From positions 103,389 through 167,388 of the forward strand of contig CAYZNN010000002.1 of assembly GCA_964479665.1 (NCBI GenBank): a DNA stretch of 64,000 nt, given 5' to 3'. Below the pieces are notes generated by a model. That model was given only the letters and a program-made list of their open reading frames with translations. It was not told where the DNA came from and searched no databases. The number at the start of each line of letters is the position of its first letter. The stretch's first letter is position 1. Of the stretch, positions 16,840 to 26,198 are shown piece after piece. This DNA comes from UBA2287 sp964479665. Its GTDB lineage: Bacteria > Bacteroidota > Bacteroidia > Bacteroidales > Tenuifilaceae. Made by a program: the position numbers and the translations under genes.

Positions 16840-18093
16840 ATGGGATATCTATTTACATCTGAAAGCGTTTCGGAAGGGCACCCCGACAAGGTAGCCGACC
16901 AAATTTCTGATGCGCTACTCGACGAATTCCTAAGGCAAGACCCCGATTCGAAGGTAGCCTGCGAAACCCTGGTTACAACTGGTCTGGTTGTATTAAGCGG
17001 CGAAGTTAAAACCAAAGGATATGTAGATGTGCAGGAAATCGCCCGTAGGGTAATAAAACGCATTGGGTACACCAAGCAGGAGTACCGGTTCGATTCCGAG
17101 TCGTGCGGCGTTATTTCAACCATTCACGAACAGTCGCCCGACATTAACCGTGGGGTTGAGCGTGAGTTGGAGGAAGAGCAGGGTGCAGGCGATCAGGGTA
17201 TGATGTTTGGCTACGCCAGTCGCGAAACCGACGATTATATGCCCTTGGCATTGGTGCTTTCACATGTTCTACTCATGGAACTTGCTAAAATTCGCCGCGA
17301 GGGCAAGGAAATGACTTACCTTCGCCCCGATGCCAAATCGCAAGTAACCCTCGAGTACGACGACAACAACCAACCACTCCGAATCCATACCATTGTGGTT
17401 TCGACTCAGCACGACGAATTCGATAGCAATGATGCTAAAATGCTCGAGAAAATTCGTACCGATGTCAAAACCATTTTAATTCCTAGGGCAAAATCTCGCT
17501 TCACCGAACGGGTTCAAAAGCTATTCAAAAACGACTTCGTTTTGCATGTAAACCCAACCGGAAAGTTCGTAATTGGGGGCCCCCATGGCGACACTGGCCT
17601 TACAGGCAGAAAAATTATAGTCGACACATACGGCGGAAAGGGTGCACACGGCGGTGGTGCCTTCTCGGGAAAGGACTCTTCGAAAGTTGATCGTTCAGCA
17701 GCCTATGCTGCCCGACACATTGCAAAAAATATGGTAGCAGCGGGCATAGCCAACGAAGTGCTCATTCAAGTTGCATATGCTATTGGCGTTGCGCAGCCCG
17801 TTGGCCTCTTTGTTAATACCTTCGGAACATCAAAGGTAGCGCTCACCGATGGAGAAATTGCTCAGAAGGTTCAAAAGGTATTCGATATGCGACCAGCAGC
17901 CATTGTGAAACGCTTCGGGCTCAAAAACCCTATATTCGAAGAAACCGCTGCATATGGCCATTTTGGTCGCGACTACTTCAAAGCGAAGGTGCATATGGGC
18001 GGAAATGGTAATGCCTATGAAAAGGAAGTGGAGTTCTTTACATGGGAGAAACTCGATTACGTTGATGTGCTTAAAAAAGAGTTCAACCTATAG
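16840..18093 (+). CDS. metK: S-adenosylmethionine synthetase
   Basis: Makes SAM from methionine and ATP. The 417-residue protein has the full signature set: SESVSEGHPDKVADQISDA (His14, Asp16), GAGDQGMMFGYA, the glycine-rich GGAFSGKDSSKVDRSAAYAA phosphate loop region and ARHIAKNMVAAG. Length is slightly above the usual 385-400, as in many Bacteroidota. It carries a roughly 120-nt leader with a candidate SAM-II riboswitch and its own promoter, and ends in TAG followed by a hairpin. No methionine genes are adjacent. Confidence 0.98.
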   Translation: MGYLFTSESVSEGHPDKVADQISDALLDEFLRQDPDSKVACETLVTTGLVVLSGEVKTKGYVDVQEIARRVIKRIGYTKQEYRFDSESCGVISTIHEQSPDINRGVERELEEEQGAGDQGMMFGYASRETDDYMPLALVLSHVLLMELAKIRREGKEMTYLRPDAKSQVTLEYDDNNQPLRIHTIVVSTQHDEFDSNDAKMLEKIRTDVKTILIPRAKSRFTERVQKLFKNDFVLHVNPTGKFVIGGPHGDTGLTGRKIIVDTYGGKGAHGGGAFSGKDSSKVDRSAAYAARHIAKNMVAAGIANEVLIQVAYAIGVAQPVGLFVNTFGTSKVALTDGEIAQKVQKVFDMRPAAIVKRFGLKNPIFEETAAYGHFGRDYFKAKVHMGGNGNAYEKEVEFFTWEKLDYVDVLKKEFNL

Positions 18094-18109
18094 GATTTAT
18101 GTTTAAACT

Positions 18110-18150
18110 AAATGGGGTTGTCCTTCTTAGCTTGGGCAACTCCATTTATT
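18110..18150 (+). terminator. Hairpin terminator after metK
   Basis: AAATGGGGTTGTCC (18110-18122) pairs imperfectly with GGGCAACTCCATTT (18134-18147), followed by a T-rich stretch. Confidence 0.65.
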
Positions 18151-18207
18151 CATTTTAGCTCGTTTTTAGTTATTTATATCACCTTCCCAAACAAAACTCC
18201 CGTTGGA

Positions 18208-18240
18208 TTTGTTCTTGTAGTGAAAATTGCAGTATATTTG
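18208..18240 (+). promoter_or_regulatory. Promoter of the NYN-CSD gene
   Basis: TTTG at 18208-18211 and TATATTTG at 18233-18240 are separated by 21 bp, close to the Bacteroidota -33/-7 arrangement. The leader would be about 85-90 nt. Confidence 0.6.
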
Positions 18241-18334
18241 CCATACCATGTAAAACCTATATTCAAAAGAAGGTTATAGCAGGCAAAGTACCACAGAGAG
18301 CTAGAGTTATTTAAAAACTAAAAATTATTTTAAT

Positions 18335-19255
18335 ATGCCCGCAAGTAAGGATTTACGCCGTATAGGCGTTTTTTACGATGGAAACTATTTTCTTCACGTT
18401 AGCAACTACTACAATTACTTTCACCCTAGGCAGCGCAGAATTAATATTGCCGGACTGCACGAGCTCATTAGGAATATGGTGGCCAAAGAAGACGAGGTGA
18501 ATGTTCGCTACTGTCAAGTTATTGAAGCTCACTATTTCCGGGGCCGTATTAGCGCACAGGAAGCTAGCCAACGAGGCAATCAGCTCTATAACGATCGCGT
18601 ATTCGACGATATCCTTATGTCCGAAGGGGTGATAACCCATTACCTTCCCATTCGGAATCGTAGCGGAAAGAAAGAGGAAAAAGGAATTGATGTATGGCTC
18701 GCTCTCGAAGCTTTTGAGCAGTCTTTTTACAAACGATTTAATGTGCTTGTCCTCATTACATCCGATGGCGATTACGTACCATTAATACGGAAACTCAACT
18801 CGCTGGGAACTAAGGTTATGGTGTTGAGCTGGGACTTTACTTATACCGACGACATGGGTAGGGAAGTGGTAACACGAACTTCTCAGGATCTCATTCGCGA
18901 GGTTACCTATCCGGTTGCCATGCACGATATGATTAACGCAGGAATAAAATCGAATAATCCTCTTATCAACAACCTTTTCTCAATTCCCGAATACACTACT
19001 GCAAAACGACCAGAAGCCCCCGACGAAGAATTAGAGTATTTACAGGGCAGAACGCTCAACATGAGTAGTGGCTACGGATTTATCCAGTATCCACCCAACA
19101 ACCTATTCTTCCACCACCTCGATGTAATTGAAGGCGACTTTAATGACATTAAGAATGGCGATTTAGTTGAGTTCACAATTGACAAAAACGAACGGGGTCA
19201 GGATGTAGCTAAAAACGTTCGAAAGGTTGAAGGGGAGGACCCCAATAGCTACTAA
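18335..19255 (+). CDS. NYN-domain nuclease-like protein fused to a cold-shock domain
   Basis: A 306-residue cytoplasmic protein. Residues about 8-190 are a NYN (LabA/DUF88, PIN-like) domain: GVFYDGNYF with Asp15, KGIDVWLALEAF and VLITSDGDYVPLIRKL, the acidic residues expected at a metal-dependent RNase centre. Residues about 236-300 form a cold-shock-type OB fold, with SSGYGFIQYPPNNLFFHHLD supplying RNP1 and RNP2, then GDLVEFTIDKNERGQDVAKN. A nuclease domain joined to an RNA-binding domain suggests an RNase acting on structured or specific RNAs. That activity is inferred, not shown. It has its own promoter, and the following hairpin separates it from the convergent stress protein gene. Confidence 0.88.
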   Translation: MPASKDLRRIGVFYDGNYFLHVSNYYNYFHPRQRRINIAGLHELIRNMVAKEDEVNVRYCQVIEAHYFRGRISAQEASQRGNQLYNDRVFDDILMSEGVITHYLPIRNRSGKKEEKGIDVWLALEAFEQSFYKRFNVLVLITSDGDYVPLIRKLNSLGTKVMVLSWDFTYTDDMGREVVTRTSQDLIREVTYPVAMHDMINAGIKSNNPLINNLFSIPEYTTAKRPEAPDEELEYLQGRTLNMSSGYGFIQYPPNNLFFHHLDVIEGDFNDIKNGDLVEFTIDKNERGQDVAKNVRKVEGEDPNSY

Positions 19256-19278
19256 TTGAAATTGGCATCCAATAAAAT

Positions 19279-19304
19279 GGCCGCTAGAAATTAAACTAAC
19301 GGCC
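19279..19304. terminator. Bidirectional hairpin between NYN-CSD and usp genes
   Basis: GGCCGCTAG and CTAACGGCC form a stem with one internal mismatch around an eight-base loop. TTTAAATTTT follows on the plus side and an A run precedes it. It lies between two convergent genes. Confidence 0.6.
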
Positions 19305-19324
19305 CTTTAAATTTTAAATTATAC

Positions 19325-20188
19325 TTAATATGGAGCCCCAAAGGTTCTGAAGCTTCCCATTATAAATAGTTCTCGTGGTGTTACACTAAGTACAGGAATT
19401 GGCGATTTATTAAGCATTTGCTGTGCATAGCTGCCCAGCACAAAGTTGGCCAAGGCCTCATCCTGCTCGGTCATAATACTAATTAAGTCGGCTTTATGCT
19501 CAATTGCGTAATCAATTGTTGTGTCGGTGATATTGTCGCTTGATGCTGTTTTTATTGAGTAATCGACCTTTTTATCCTTCAAAAAATCGGCCACCTGCTT
19601 GGTATAGGCTGCAACCTTGCTTTCTGATTCGCTGCTGCCTGCTACAGAAACCCCCAGAAGGTAAACTTTAGCCCCAAAGGCATGAGCAACATCAACCGTA
19701 AGAGGAACCTTCTGCCGAGTGTCGGTGGTAGAGTCGATTGGTAAAACGATGCTCTTTATATCGCGAACCACCGACCCATGCCTAATGGTTATTACGGGCA
19801 GGTCGGTTGCTGAAATAATTTTGAACGCATTGCTGCCAATAAAAAGTTCTTCAAACCCCGATGCTCCATGGGTTGAACAAATTATACATCCATTTTCAAA
19901 AGCTTGAGCCTGATTAACAACCTCGCGAAATACCTTTCCTTTCTTCACAATGTAAGAAAGCCTGTCGGGGGGCATAAGTTTTTTGGAGTAGTCGGCAACA
20001 ATCTTCTTGAATTGTGCTGTCGCCTTTTTATGCTCTTCGGTAAATCCCACACGACCCAGTTCGGTAGGATACTTTTGAACATAAACCATTTGTACGGTGC
20101 TGTCGAACCGCTTCGCAAAAATAAGGGCCAACCTTAATCCATTTAGCGATTCCTTCGAGAAATCGATGGGTACAACTATATGCTTCAT
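19325..20188 (-). CDS. Universal stress protein, tandem UspA domains
   Basis: A 287-residue cytoplasmic protein of two UspA folds. The first begins MKHIVVPIDFSKESLNGLRL and ends with CSTHGASGFEELFIGSNAF and LPVITI. The second begins KSIVLPIDSTTDTRQK and ends with DLISIMTE, VLGSYAQQMLNKSPIPVLSV. The G-2X-G-9X-GS nucleotide motif is recognisable in the first half (HGASGFEELFIGSN) but degenerate in the second. Single gene, convergent with the NYN-CSD gene and divergent from ispG. Stress-linked role is family knowledge only. Confidence 0.93.
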   Translation of the reverse strand: MKHIVVPIDFSKESLNGLRLALIFAKRFDSTVQMVYVQKYPTELGRVGFTEEHKKATAQFKKIVADYSKKLMPPDRLSYIVKKGKVFREVVNQAQAFENGCIICSTHGASGFEELFIGSNAFKIISATDLPVITIRHGSVVRDIKSIVLPIDSTTDTRQKVPLTVDVAHAFGAKVYLLGVSVAGSSESESKVAAYTKQVADFLKDKKVDYSIKTASSDNITDTTIDYAIEHKADLISIMTEQDEALANFVLGSYAQQMLNKSPIPVLSVTPRELFIMGSFRTFGAPY

Positions 20189-20363
20189 GATTATAATGGC
20201 ATTTGTGCTAAATTATGCTGAATTGAAACATTTACAAAGCGTTGCTAAGCAAACTTAATGTTTTTTTAAATTGCCCAACATTAAATGTTCAACATTATTT
20301 TTTTAAAACCGGTTGCTAATGCCCCTTTTTAACTCTTAATTTGCACTATTATACTTTTTCAGC

Positions 20364-22265
20364 ATGTCAAACAAGGGAAGCAATAGCATAATTCGAACTA
20401 CAGGTTATGTACGGCGAGTATCGCGCGAAGTAACTATTGGGAATGTTGCCCTTGGGGGCAATTGCCCCATTCGGTTGCAGTCGATGACTACCACCAATAC
20501 TAATGATATTGAAGCAACCAGCTACCAGTCAATACGCATTGCTAACGCAGGGGCACACTATGTGCGCATTACCGCGCAAGGGGTTCGCGAGGCCGAATCG
20601 ATGGCTCTCATAAAAGCTTTTTTAAAAGAAAAAGGGTATAGCGTTCCACTTATTGCCGATATTCATTTCAACCCGAATGCGGCATTAGCTGCAGCAAAAT
20701 ATGTTGATAAGGTTCGAATCAATCCCGGAAACTTTGCCGATTCGAATTCGACGGATGAAGCTGGTAACATCACCGACCACCAGTACAAAAAGGAATTGGA
20801 CCGAGTGGAGCAGCGTTTTTTACCCCTTCTCGAAGTTTGTAAAATGAATGGCGTTGCCATTCGAATTGGAGTAAACCATGGTTCCTTGTCAAATAGAATA
20901 ATGAGTCGCTACGGCGACACTCCTGAAGGCATGGCCCAGTCGGCTATGGAGTTTTTAGGAATTTGTCAGAAACATGGCTTTCACAGCATTGTAGTTAGCA
21001 TGAAAGCAAGCAGCACACGAATTATGGTGCAGGCCACACGATTGCTTGTTAAAAAAATGGATGAGGAAGAAATGGACTACCCCATTCATTTGGGAGTAAC
21101 CGAAGCTGGCGAGGGTGAGGATGGCCGAATTAAATCGGCAGTGGGCATTGGCACACTACTGGTCGATGGGATTGGCGATACCATAAGGGTTTCCCTAACC
21201 GAAGAGCCCGAAAATGAAATACCAGTTGCAAAGCAATTAGTTGATTTGATTGATTCGGGCACTTTTGAGAATTCAAACGAAGAGATACCTCCCATTTTCA
21301 ATCCCTTTTCTTACAGCCGGAGGCAAAGTGAAGATATAATGGGTATTGGTGGGGAATCAAGGTTTGCAGTTGTTGCTAACCTTTCTCAGCATATAGTTGT
21401 CGACATGGAAACCATGGAAAGCATTGGTTGGCAATATAATGTAAATTCGAAAGAATGGCACCGCACCGATTCGGGAGCCGATTACATTCTGACAGGTGAT
21501 GGCTCTTTTGACAACCTCCCTTCTGCACAAAATCTCCCGTTAATTGGGTCAAATTCTCTTTGTAAATATAGTATTAGTAACGATTTTAAAAGTATCACTT
21601 TTAAAACAGGCTTTATACATACCTCCCCGGCCGATATTCTTAATTTGTTTGCAAATTCAGGAAAGATCCTTGAGACTGCAGTGATAATAATTCGTATTGA
21701 TACGCTAGACCATGTGTATTCGGCACGTAGGGCAATTTTTCGAATGAACCAGTTGGGTTATAGCAATTCAATTATTCTCTCGCTCCAAAGCCAATTACTC
21801 AATAAAGAAGAATTCCAATTGCAATCGGCAACCCTTCTTGGCTCTTTCTTTATCGATGGAATTGCCGATGGCATTATGCTGAGTGGAAGTCACATGTCTG
21901 CCCAACAATCCGTATCGACTGGTTTTGCCATACTTCAGGCGGCAGGGGCAAGGGTTACAAAAACCGAATTCATTTCGTGCCCAGGCTGTGGCAGAACACT
22001 ATTTAACCTAACCGATACGCTAAAGGCCATCAAAGCCAGAACCTCGCATTTAAAGGGATTAAAGATTGGTGTAATGGGTTGCATTGTAAACGGGCCAGGT
22101 GAAATGGCCGATGCACATTACGGATATGTGGGGGCTGGTCCCGGAAAGATTTCACTTTACAGAGGGCGCGAAGTAGTTAAGAGAAATATTCCTGAAAGCG
22201 AAGCTCTTGATGACCTCATTTCGCTAATTAAAGCCAATGGCGATTGGGTGGAGCCAACCCTTTAA
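20364..22265 (+). CDS. ispG: 4-hydroxy-3-methylbut-2-enyl-diphosphate synthase, long form
   Basis: Penultimate step of the MEP isoprenoid pathway: reductive ring opening of MEcPP to HMBPP. The 633-residue length shows the three-domain variant found in Bacteroidota, Chlorobi and plants. An N-terminal TIM barrel (CPIRLQSMTTTNTND, VRITAQGVREAESM, DIHFNPNAALAAAKYVDKVR) is followed by an inserted domain at about residues 290-490. The C-terminal iron-sulfur domain has CPGCGRTLFNL (Cys539, Cys542), GCIVNGPGEM (Cys573) and the following Glu as cluster ligands. It is a stand-alone gene; ispD lies 30 kb away in the same window. Confidence 0.97.
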   Translation: MSNKGSNSIIRTTGYVRRVSREVTIGNVALGGNCPIRLQSMTTTNTNDIEATSYQSIRIANAGAHYVRITAQGVREAESMALIKAFLKEKGYSVPLIADIHFNPNAALAAAKYVDKVRINPGNFADSNSTDEAGNITDHQYKKELDRVEQRFLPLLEVCKMNGVAIRIGVNHGSLSNRIMSRYGDTPEGMAQSAMEFLGICQKHGFHSIVVSMKASSTRIMVQATRLLVKKMDEEEMDYPIHLGVTEAGEGEDGRIKSAVGIGTLLVDGIGDTIRVSLTEEPENEIPVAKQLVDLIDSGTFENSNEEIPPIFNPFSYSRRQSEDIMGIGGESRFAVVANLSQHIVVDMETMESIGWQYNVNSKEWHRTDSGADYILTGDGSFDNLPSAQNLPLIGSNSLCKYSISNDFKSITFKTGFIHTSPADILNLFANSGKILETAVIIIRIDTLDHVYSARRAIFRMNQLGYSNSIILSLQSQLLNKEEFQLQSATLLGSFFIDGIADGIMLSGSHMSAQQSVSTGFAILQAAGARVTKTEFISCPGCGRTLFNLTDTLKAIKARTSHLKGLKIGVMGCIVNGPGEMADAHYGYVGAGPGKISLYRGREVVKRNIPESEALDDLISLIKANGDWVEPTL

Positions 22266-22365
22266 AAAACTAGTTTTTTTTAAATTTGACGGTTAGTCTA
22301 TTTTGTCGGAAACATTTTAACTATTAATTTAGCCAACGGGAAATTAATTTAATTGCTTGGCCAAA

Positions 22366-23730
22366 ATGGCAAATATTCTTGTAGTCGACGACGACTCCAC
22401 CTTTTGCATTATGCTCAAATCGTTCCTTACACGAAAAGGGCATGCTGTACAAGAAGCATTCTCGTTTGATGAAGCAATTAGGGTTTTCAAGTCATCCCAT
22501 TTCGATGTGGTACTTTCAGACTATAGGCTACCCGATAAAACGGGCCTCGATCTTCTGAAAGAGATTAAATCGGTAAAACCATCTACAGGCATAATTATTA
22601 TGACAGGATACGCCGACATTCGAGTGGCAGTAAGTACAATAAAAATGGGTGCTTTCGATTATGTTGCCAAACCCATCAACCCTGACGAAATTCTTTTGAC
22701 CATCAACAACCTTCTTGCCGCTCAGAGTAGTGGGGATGTTGAGGCTCGAATAACCCATAAGGTCGATAGCTCCAAATCGCAGTTCATACAGGGCGTTAGC
22801 GACGATGCCCTGCAGGTTAAAAACTATATTTCCCTGGTAGCCCCTACCAATCTGTCGGTTATTATCCAAGGCGATAGCGGCACAGGTAAAGAGTATGTTG
22901 CCCGTCGCATTCACGCCGAAAGCCAAAGAAAAAGCAAGCCCTTTGTGGCTATCGACTGCGGAGCCCTTTCGAAAGATTTGGCGCTCAGTGAATTTTTTGG
23001 GCATATTAAGGGCTCTTTCACAGGTGCCATTTCCGATAAAGTGGGGCAGTTTGAGGTAGCAAATGGTGGAACTATGTTCCTCGATGAAATTGGGAACCTT
23101 TCCTATGAGGTACAGGTAAACCTGCTTCGGGCCATTCAGGAAAGGAAAATAAAACGAATTGGGAGCAGCAAAGAGGTACATGTAGATGTTCGAATTATTG
23201 CTGCCACTAACGATGACCTAAAACAAGCTGTTCGTTCCGGTGCATTCCGCGAGGACTTGTACCATAGGCTCAACGAGTTCACAATTACCGTTGCCCCGCT
23301 TCGTGAAAGATTAGCCGATTTAGATCTTTTTGCTAAGCATTTTTTAGATTTAGCAAATGGTGAACTGAATAAAAAGATCTCGGGCTTCGACCCCCATGTA
23401 AAGGAGGCTTTTCAGGGCTATTCGTGGCCCGGCAATATCAGGGAGCTTCGGAATGTAATTCGCAGAGCAGTGCTTGTTGAGCAGGGAAATTTCATTAGTA
23501 TAAAGAGCCTACCCGTGGAGATTGTTCTGTATAAAACCAATGGTAGTTCTGTAATAAACTCTATACAGAGTGTTGATAATCTGAAAGATTTAAAAGAAAA
23601 GGCAGAGCAGGAACTAATCGTTTCAACACTCGAAAGGGTTCGCTTTAACAAAAGCAAAGCTGCCAAGCTGCTCAACATCGATCGAAAAACCTTATACAAT
23701 AAAATGAGGCAGTATGGTCTGTCTATTTAA
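22366..23730 (+). CDS. Sigma-54-dependent response regulator (REC-AAA-Fis)
   Basis: A 454-residue NtrC-type activator. The receiver opens ANILVVDDDSTFCIML, with phospho-acceptor Asp52 in VLSDYRLPD and the Lys in YVAKPINPDE. The AAA+ domain has Walker A GDSGTGKE (169-176), GSFTGA at 216-221 in place of the usual GAFTGA, Walker B GGTMFLDEIGNL and FREDLYHRLNEF. The C-terminus is a Fis-type helix-turn-helix (RFNKSKAAKLLNIDRKTLYNKM). The start at the ATG 22366 replaces an upstream TTG in the same frame. No cognate histidine kinase is adjacent, so the input is unknown. Confidence 0.94.
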   Translation: MANILVVDDDSTFCIMLKSFLTRKGHAVQEAFSFDEAIRVFKSSHFDVVLSDYRLPDKTGLDLLKEIKSVKPSTGIIIMTGYADIRVAVSTIKMGAFDYVAKPINPDEILLTINNLLAAQSSGDVEARITHKVDSSKSQFIQGVSDDALQVKNYISLVAPTNLSVIIQGDSGTGKEYVARRIHAESQRKSKPFVAIDCGALSKDLALSEFFGHIKGSFTGAISDKVGQFEVANGGTMFLDEIGNLSYEVQVNLLRAIQERKIKRIGSSKEVHVDVRIIAATNDDLKQAVRSGAFREDLYHRLNEFTITVAPLRERLADLDLFAKHFLDLANGELNKKISGFDPHVKEAFQGYSWPGNIRELRNVIRRAVLVEQGNFISIKSLPVEIVLYKTNGSSVINSIQSVDNLKDLKEKAEQELIVSTLERVRFNKSKAAKLLNIDRKTLYNKMRQYGLSI

Positions 23731-23733
23731 TTG

Positions 23734-24132
23734 TTATTTCAGAAAACTAGCCGCCACAAAATCGACATAAGCGTGAGCATGATCGCCAAAATGTTCTACT
23801 TCCTTTTCCGACAGTTTGTAGGTGCACCGCTCGCCCTCTTTTTTTGAAAAAACAATGTAATACTCGTAACGCTCCTCTTCCATCATAACAACCCTTGCTA
23901 AAGTATCGCTTCCTGCTACCGAAAGGTCGGCATGACAAATGGGACAGTGAAACTCAACCTTTTCTCCTGGGCTAATTTTAAAGGAAGGGTTGCTCGAATA
24001 CGTATAGTCGCCAAGAATGGGGCTTAAGAAGAGAATCCCCATTTTATTGTTTTTCCCTTTTATGGTAAAAACAATCCTATTGTCCACGCTCATAAATCCA
24101 TGGCACTCTGGACAGATGAAATCTGTTTTCAT
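23734..24132 (-). CDS. Small protein with two CxxC zinc-ribbon-like motifs
   Basis: With the start at 24132 the protein has 132 residues beginning MKTDFICPECHGFMSVDNRI. The second cysteine pair is in VEFHCPICHADLSV, so four Cys could bind one zinc. Between them is a loop with KGKNNKMGILFLSPILGDYTY. The C-terminal half is mixed and acidic (MMEEERYEYYIVFSKKEGER) with no known motif. An upstream Met at 24183 is in frame but adds a non-conserved-looking 17 residues. Function is not recognised. Convergent with the response regulator, ending 4 bp from it. Confidence 0.78.
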   Translation of the reverse strand: MKTDFICPECHGFMSVDNRIVFTIKGKNNKMGILFLSPILGDYTYSSNPSFKISPGEKVEFHCPICHADLSVAGSDTLARVVMMEEERYEYYIVFSKKEGERCTYKLSEKEVEHFGDHAHAYVDFVAASFLK

Positions 24133-24183
24133 GGCATTTGATTGGGTTGGTTGGTGTTCTATATTATTCGTTATTAGCCGCAT

Positions 24184-24599
24184 TTTGTTTCAAAAATCCC
24201 CAAAAAAACCACTGCCAGCAAAAGCCGGCAGTGGAAACCTTAAAAGAACCATGAAAAAGCAAATTACCTCTTTTCTCAAAGGCTTTCTGCTCATCGCTAT
24301 TCCCGTTAGGGTTTAGCACGTTTTAATATAAAACCAAAAACCAACCTGAAATTTGAGAACGAATGCCTAAAAAGGTTTAAACGGTCTCAACATATAAACA
24401 CTATTTTTTCAAATTGGTTTAAATTGCAAAGCTTCTTTTGTTTAATATCCTTTTAAGATGTGACTGTTGAGTTTTTCACATTAATAAAAATTGCTTGTAA
24501 AAGATTTAATTGAACTGTAGCTTTAAATTCATCATATTATTTATATATTAGCTCATATTTTCTATTAAGAATTTTGTTTAAACCCAAAAACTATACTTT
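24184..24599. other. AT-rich 416-bp gap before the FadL gene
   Basis: Contains a minus-strand terminator (24209-24234) and two very short overlapping ORFs: a 21-codon plus-strand ORF at 24251-24316 (MKKQITSFLKGFLLIAIPVRV) and a hydrophobic 34-codon minus-strand one running through the terminator. Neither has recognisable family features. The rest (24320-24599) is AT-rich, and I could not find an exact TAnnTTTG for fadL. Confidence 0.5.
24202..24234 (-). terminator. Strong minus-strand terminator with no annotated gene in front
   Basis: On the minus strand CCACTGCCGGC, a TTTT loop and GCTGGCAGTGG are followed by seven T residues. It terminates leftward transcription that would have to start in 24235-24599, where no convincing gene exists. 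Confidence 0.7.
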
Positions 24600-26198
24600 A
24601 TGAAAAGATTGTCAGTTGTAATTCTCGTTGCCCTTTTGGTTCCCATTACGCTTTTGGGTGGAGGTATTGTAACCAATACCAATCAGAGCGCATCGTTTAT
24701 TCGTATGCCCGCTCGTGATGCCTCACTTGGGCTCGACGCTGTGTATTTTAACCCTGCCGGAACAGCCTTTTTTAAGGATGGTTTCCATCTGTCGGTTAAC
24801 AACCAATCCATTTTTCAAACTCGTGAAATTTCATGCACCAACTTAAATCGGAAAGAATTTGAAGGGAAAGTTGCTGCCCCCCTGTTCCCATCTATTTACT
24901 TCACTTACAAAAAGGGTAGCGCAGCTTACTCTTTGGCTGTTATGCCCATTGGGGGTGGTGGAAGCGCTAGTTTCGATGCTGGTTTGCCCTCTTTTGAATA
25001 TGGGGTATCAGTTCTTCCAAGTAGTTTAACTCTTGCGGGTATACCTACAACACAGTACAATGTAAATGCAAAATTCGATGGTACGTCACTAAACTGGGCA
25101 TACCAGCTCAATGCCGCTTATGCAATAAACGACATGCTTTCGGTAAGCGTGGGAGCCCGTGTTGTTACTGCCAAAAACTCGTACGAAGGTTACCTGAAAG
25201 ATATTCAAATTAACCCAAACCAACCCGCATTTGGTTCTGCCTACAATGGCAGCACATTGGTATCTGCTCCCCAGTTTTTTACCGATGCATCGACCACCCT
25301 GAGCGGGTGGGCAACCGGTGCTACAAATCTTCTAAACAATGCTTTGAACCCTTGGTTAACTGGAGGCGGTGATCCCAGTACTTTGCTAACCGCTTCGGGT
25401 TTACCTGCTGATGTAATTGCTGGTACACAGCAATTAATTGTGGCTGCAGGTCAAAACCCAGCCAATGTAACCGTTGGTGCCGCTTCTGCAATTCTTACCG
25501 CAGCAACTCCTGTTTTCACAACCAACTCGGCAATTATGGCCGGTTACGCTGCTCAAACAGCCGACAAGGAACTGAAGGCAACCCAGTCGGGATTTGGTAT
25601 TGCTCCCGTGGTAGGAATTAACCTTAACTTCGAGGATGTGTTCAATCTTGCTGTAAAATACGAATATCTTACTGAAATTACCATGACCAACGAAACCGAA
25701 AAGGACGATGTTGGTATGTACCCCGATGGTGCCAAAACGGCTAACGATATGCCATCAATGCTTTCGGTTGGATTTGGAGTTAGACCCATGGAGAAACTTA
25801 ACATTACCGGAGGTTTTCATTACTACTTCGACAAGACGGCCAATTACGGAAAGAAAATAGGCACGCGTGCTGTTGGTAACGATGTTCTAATGAACCGAAA
25901 CTTCTGGGAGGCTGCCTTTGGTGTTGAGTATGAAATAACCGATAATATTCTTGTGAGTGCTGGTTACCTTCGCACACAAACAGGGGTTAATGGCGATTAC
26001 CAATCGGATTTGAGCCATAGCCTTAGCACCAATTCCATTGGTTTAGGGGGTCGTTACATGATTTTTGAAAACCTTGGTGTAAACCTAGGATTCATGAAAA
26101 CCATGTATGAAAGTACAACCAAAATATTTACTGGCTACCAGGCAACATTTAATAGAGATGCTACTGTGATAGCTATTGGATTCGACTATAGTTTCTAA
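24600..26198 (+). CDS. FadL/OmpP1/TodX family outer-membrane transporter
   Basis: A 532-residue outer-membrane protein related to FadL, which moves long-chain fatty acids and other hydrophobic compounds. The signal peptide ends near TLLGG. The mature part has the FadL-type opening SASFIRMPARDASLGLDAVYFNPAGTA, with the NPAG motif conserved. The central region (about 200-330) is a long Ala/Thr-rich insertion not typical of E. coli FadL. The C-terminus is a barrel ending ATVIAIGFDYSF with terminal Phe. Followed by two strong hairpins. Substrate cannot be told from sequence. Confidence 0.9.
   Translation: MKRLSVVILVALLVPITLLGGGIVTNTNQSASFIRMPARDASLGLDAVYFNPAGTAFFKDGFHLSVNNQSIFQTREISCTNLNRKEFEGKVAAPLFPSIYFTYKKGSAAYSLAVMPIGGGGSASFDAGLPSFEYGVSVLPSSLTLAGIPTTQYNVNAKFDGTSLNWAYQLNAAYAINDMLSVSVGARVVTAKNSYEGYLKDIQINPNQPAFGSAYNGSTLVSAPQFFTDASTTLSGWATGATNLLNNALNPWLTGGGDPSTLLTASGLPADVIAGTQQLIVAAGQNPANVTVGAASAILTAATPVFTTNSAIMAGYAAQTADKELKATQSGFGIAPVVGINLNFEDVFNLAVKYEYLTEITMTNETEKDDVGMYPDGAKTANDMPSMLSVGFGVRPMEKLNITGGFHYYFDKTANYGKKIGTRAVGNDVLMNRNFWEAAFGVEYEITDNILVSAGYLRTQTGVNGDYQSDLSHSLSTNSIGLGGRYMIFENLGVNLGFMKTMYESTTKIFTGYQATFNRDATVIAIGFDYSF

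Noticed and set aside
24251..24316. A 21-codon ORF as a real leader peptide
   Set aside because: It has no amino-acid-rich control run, no promoter and no downstream gene close enough to regulate; kept only as a note in the gap description.
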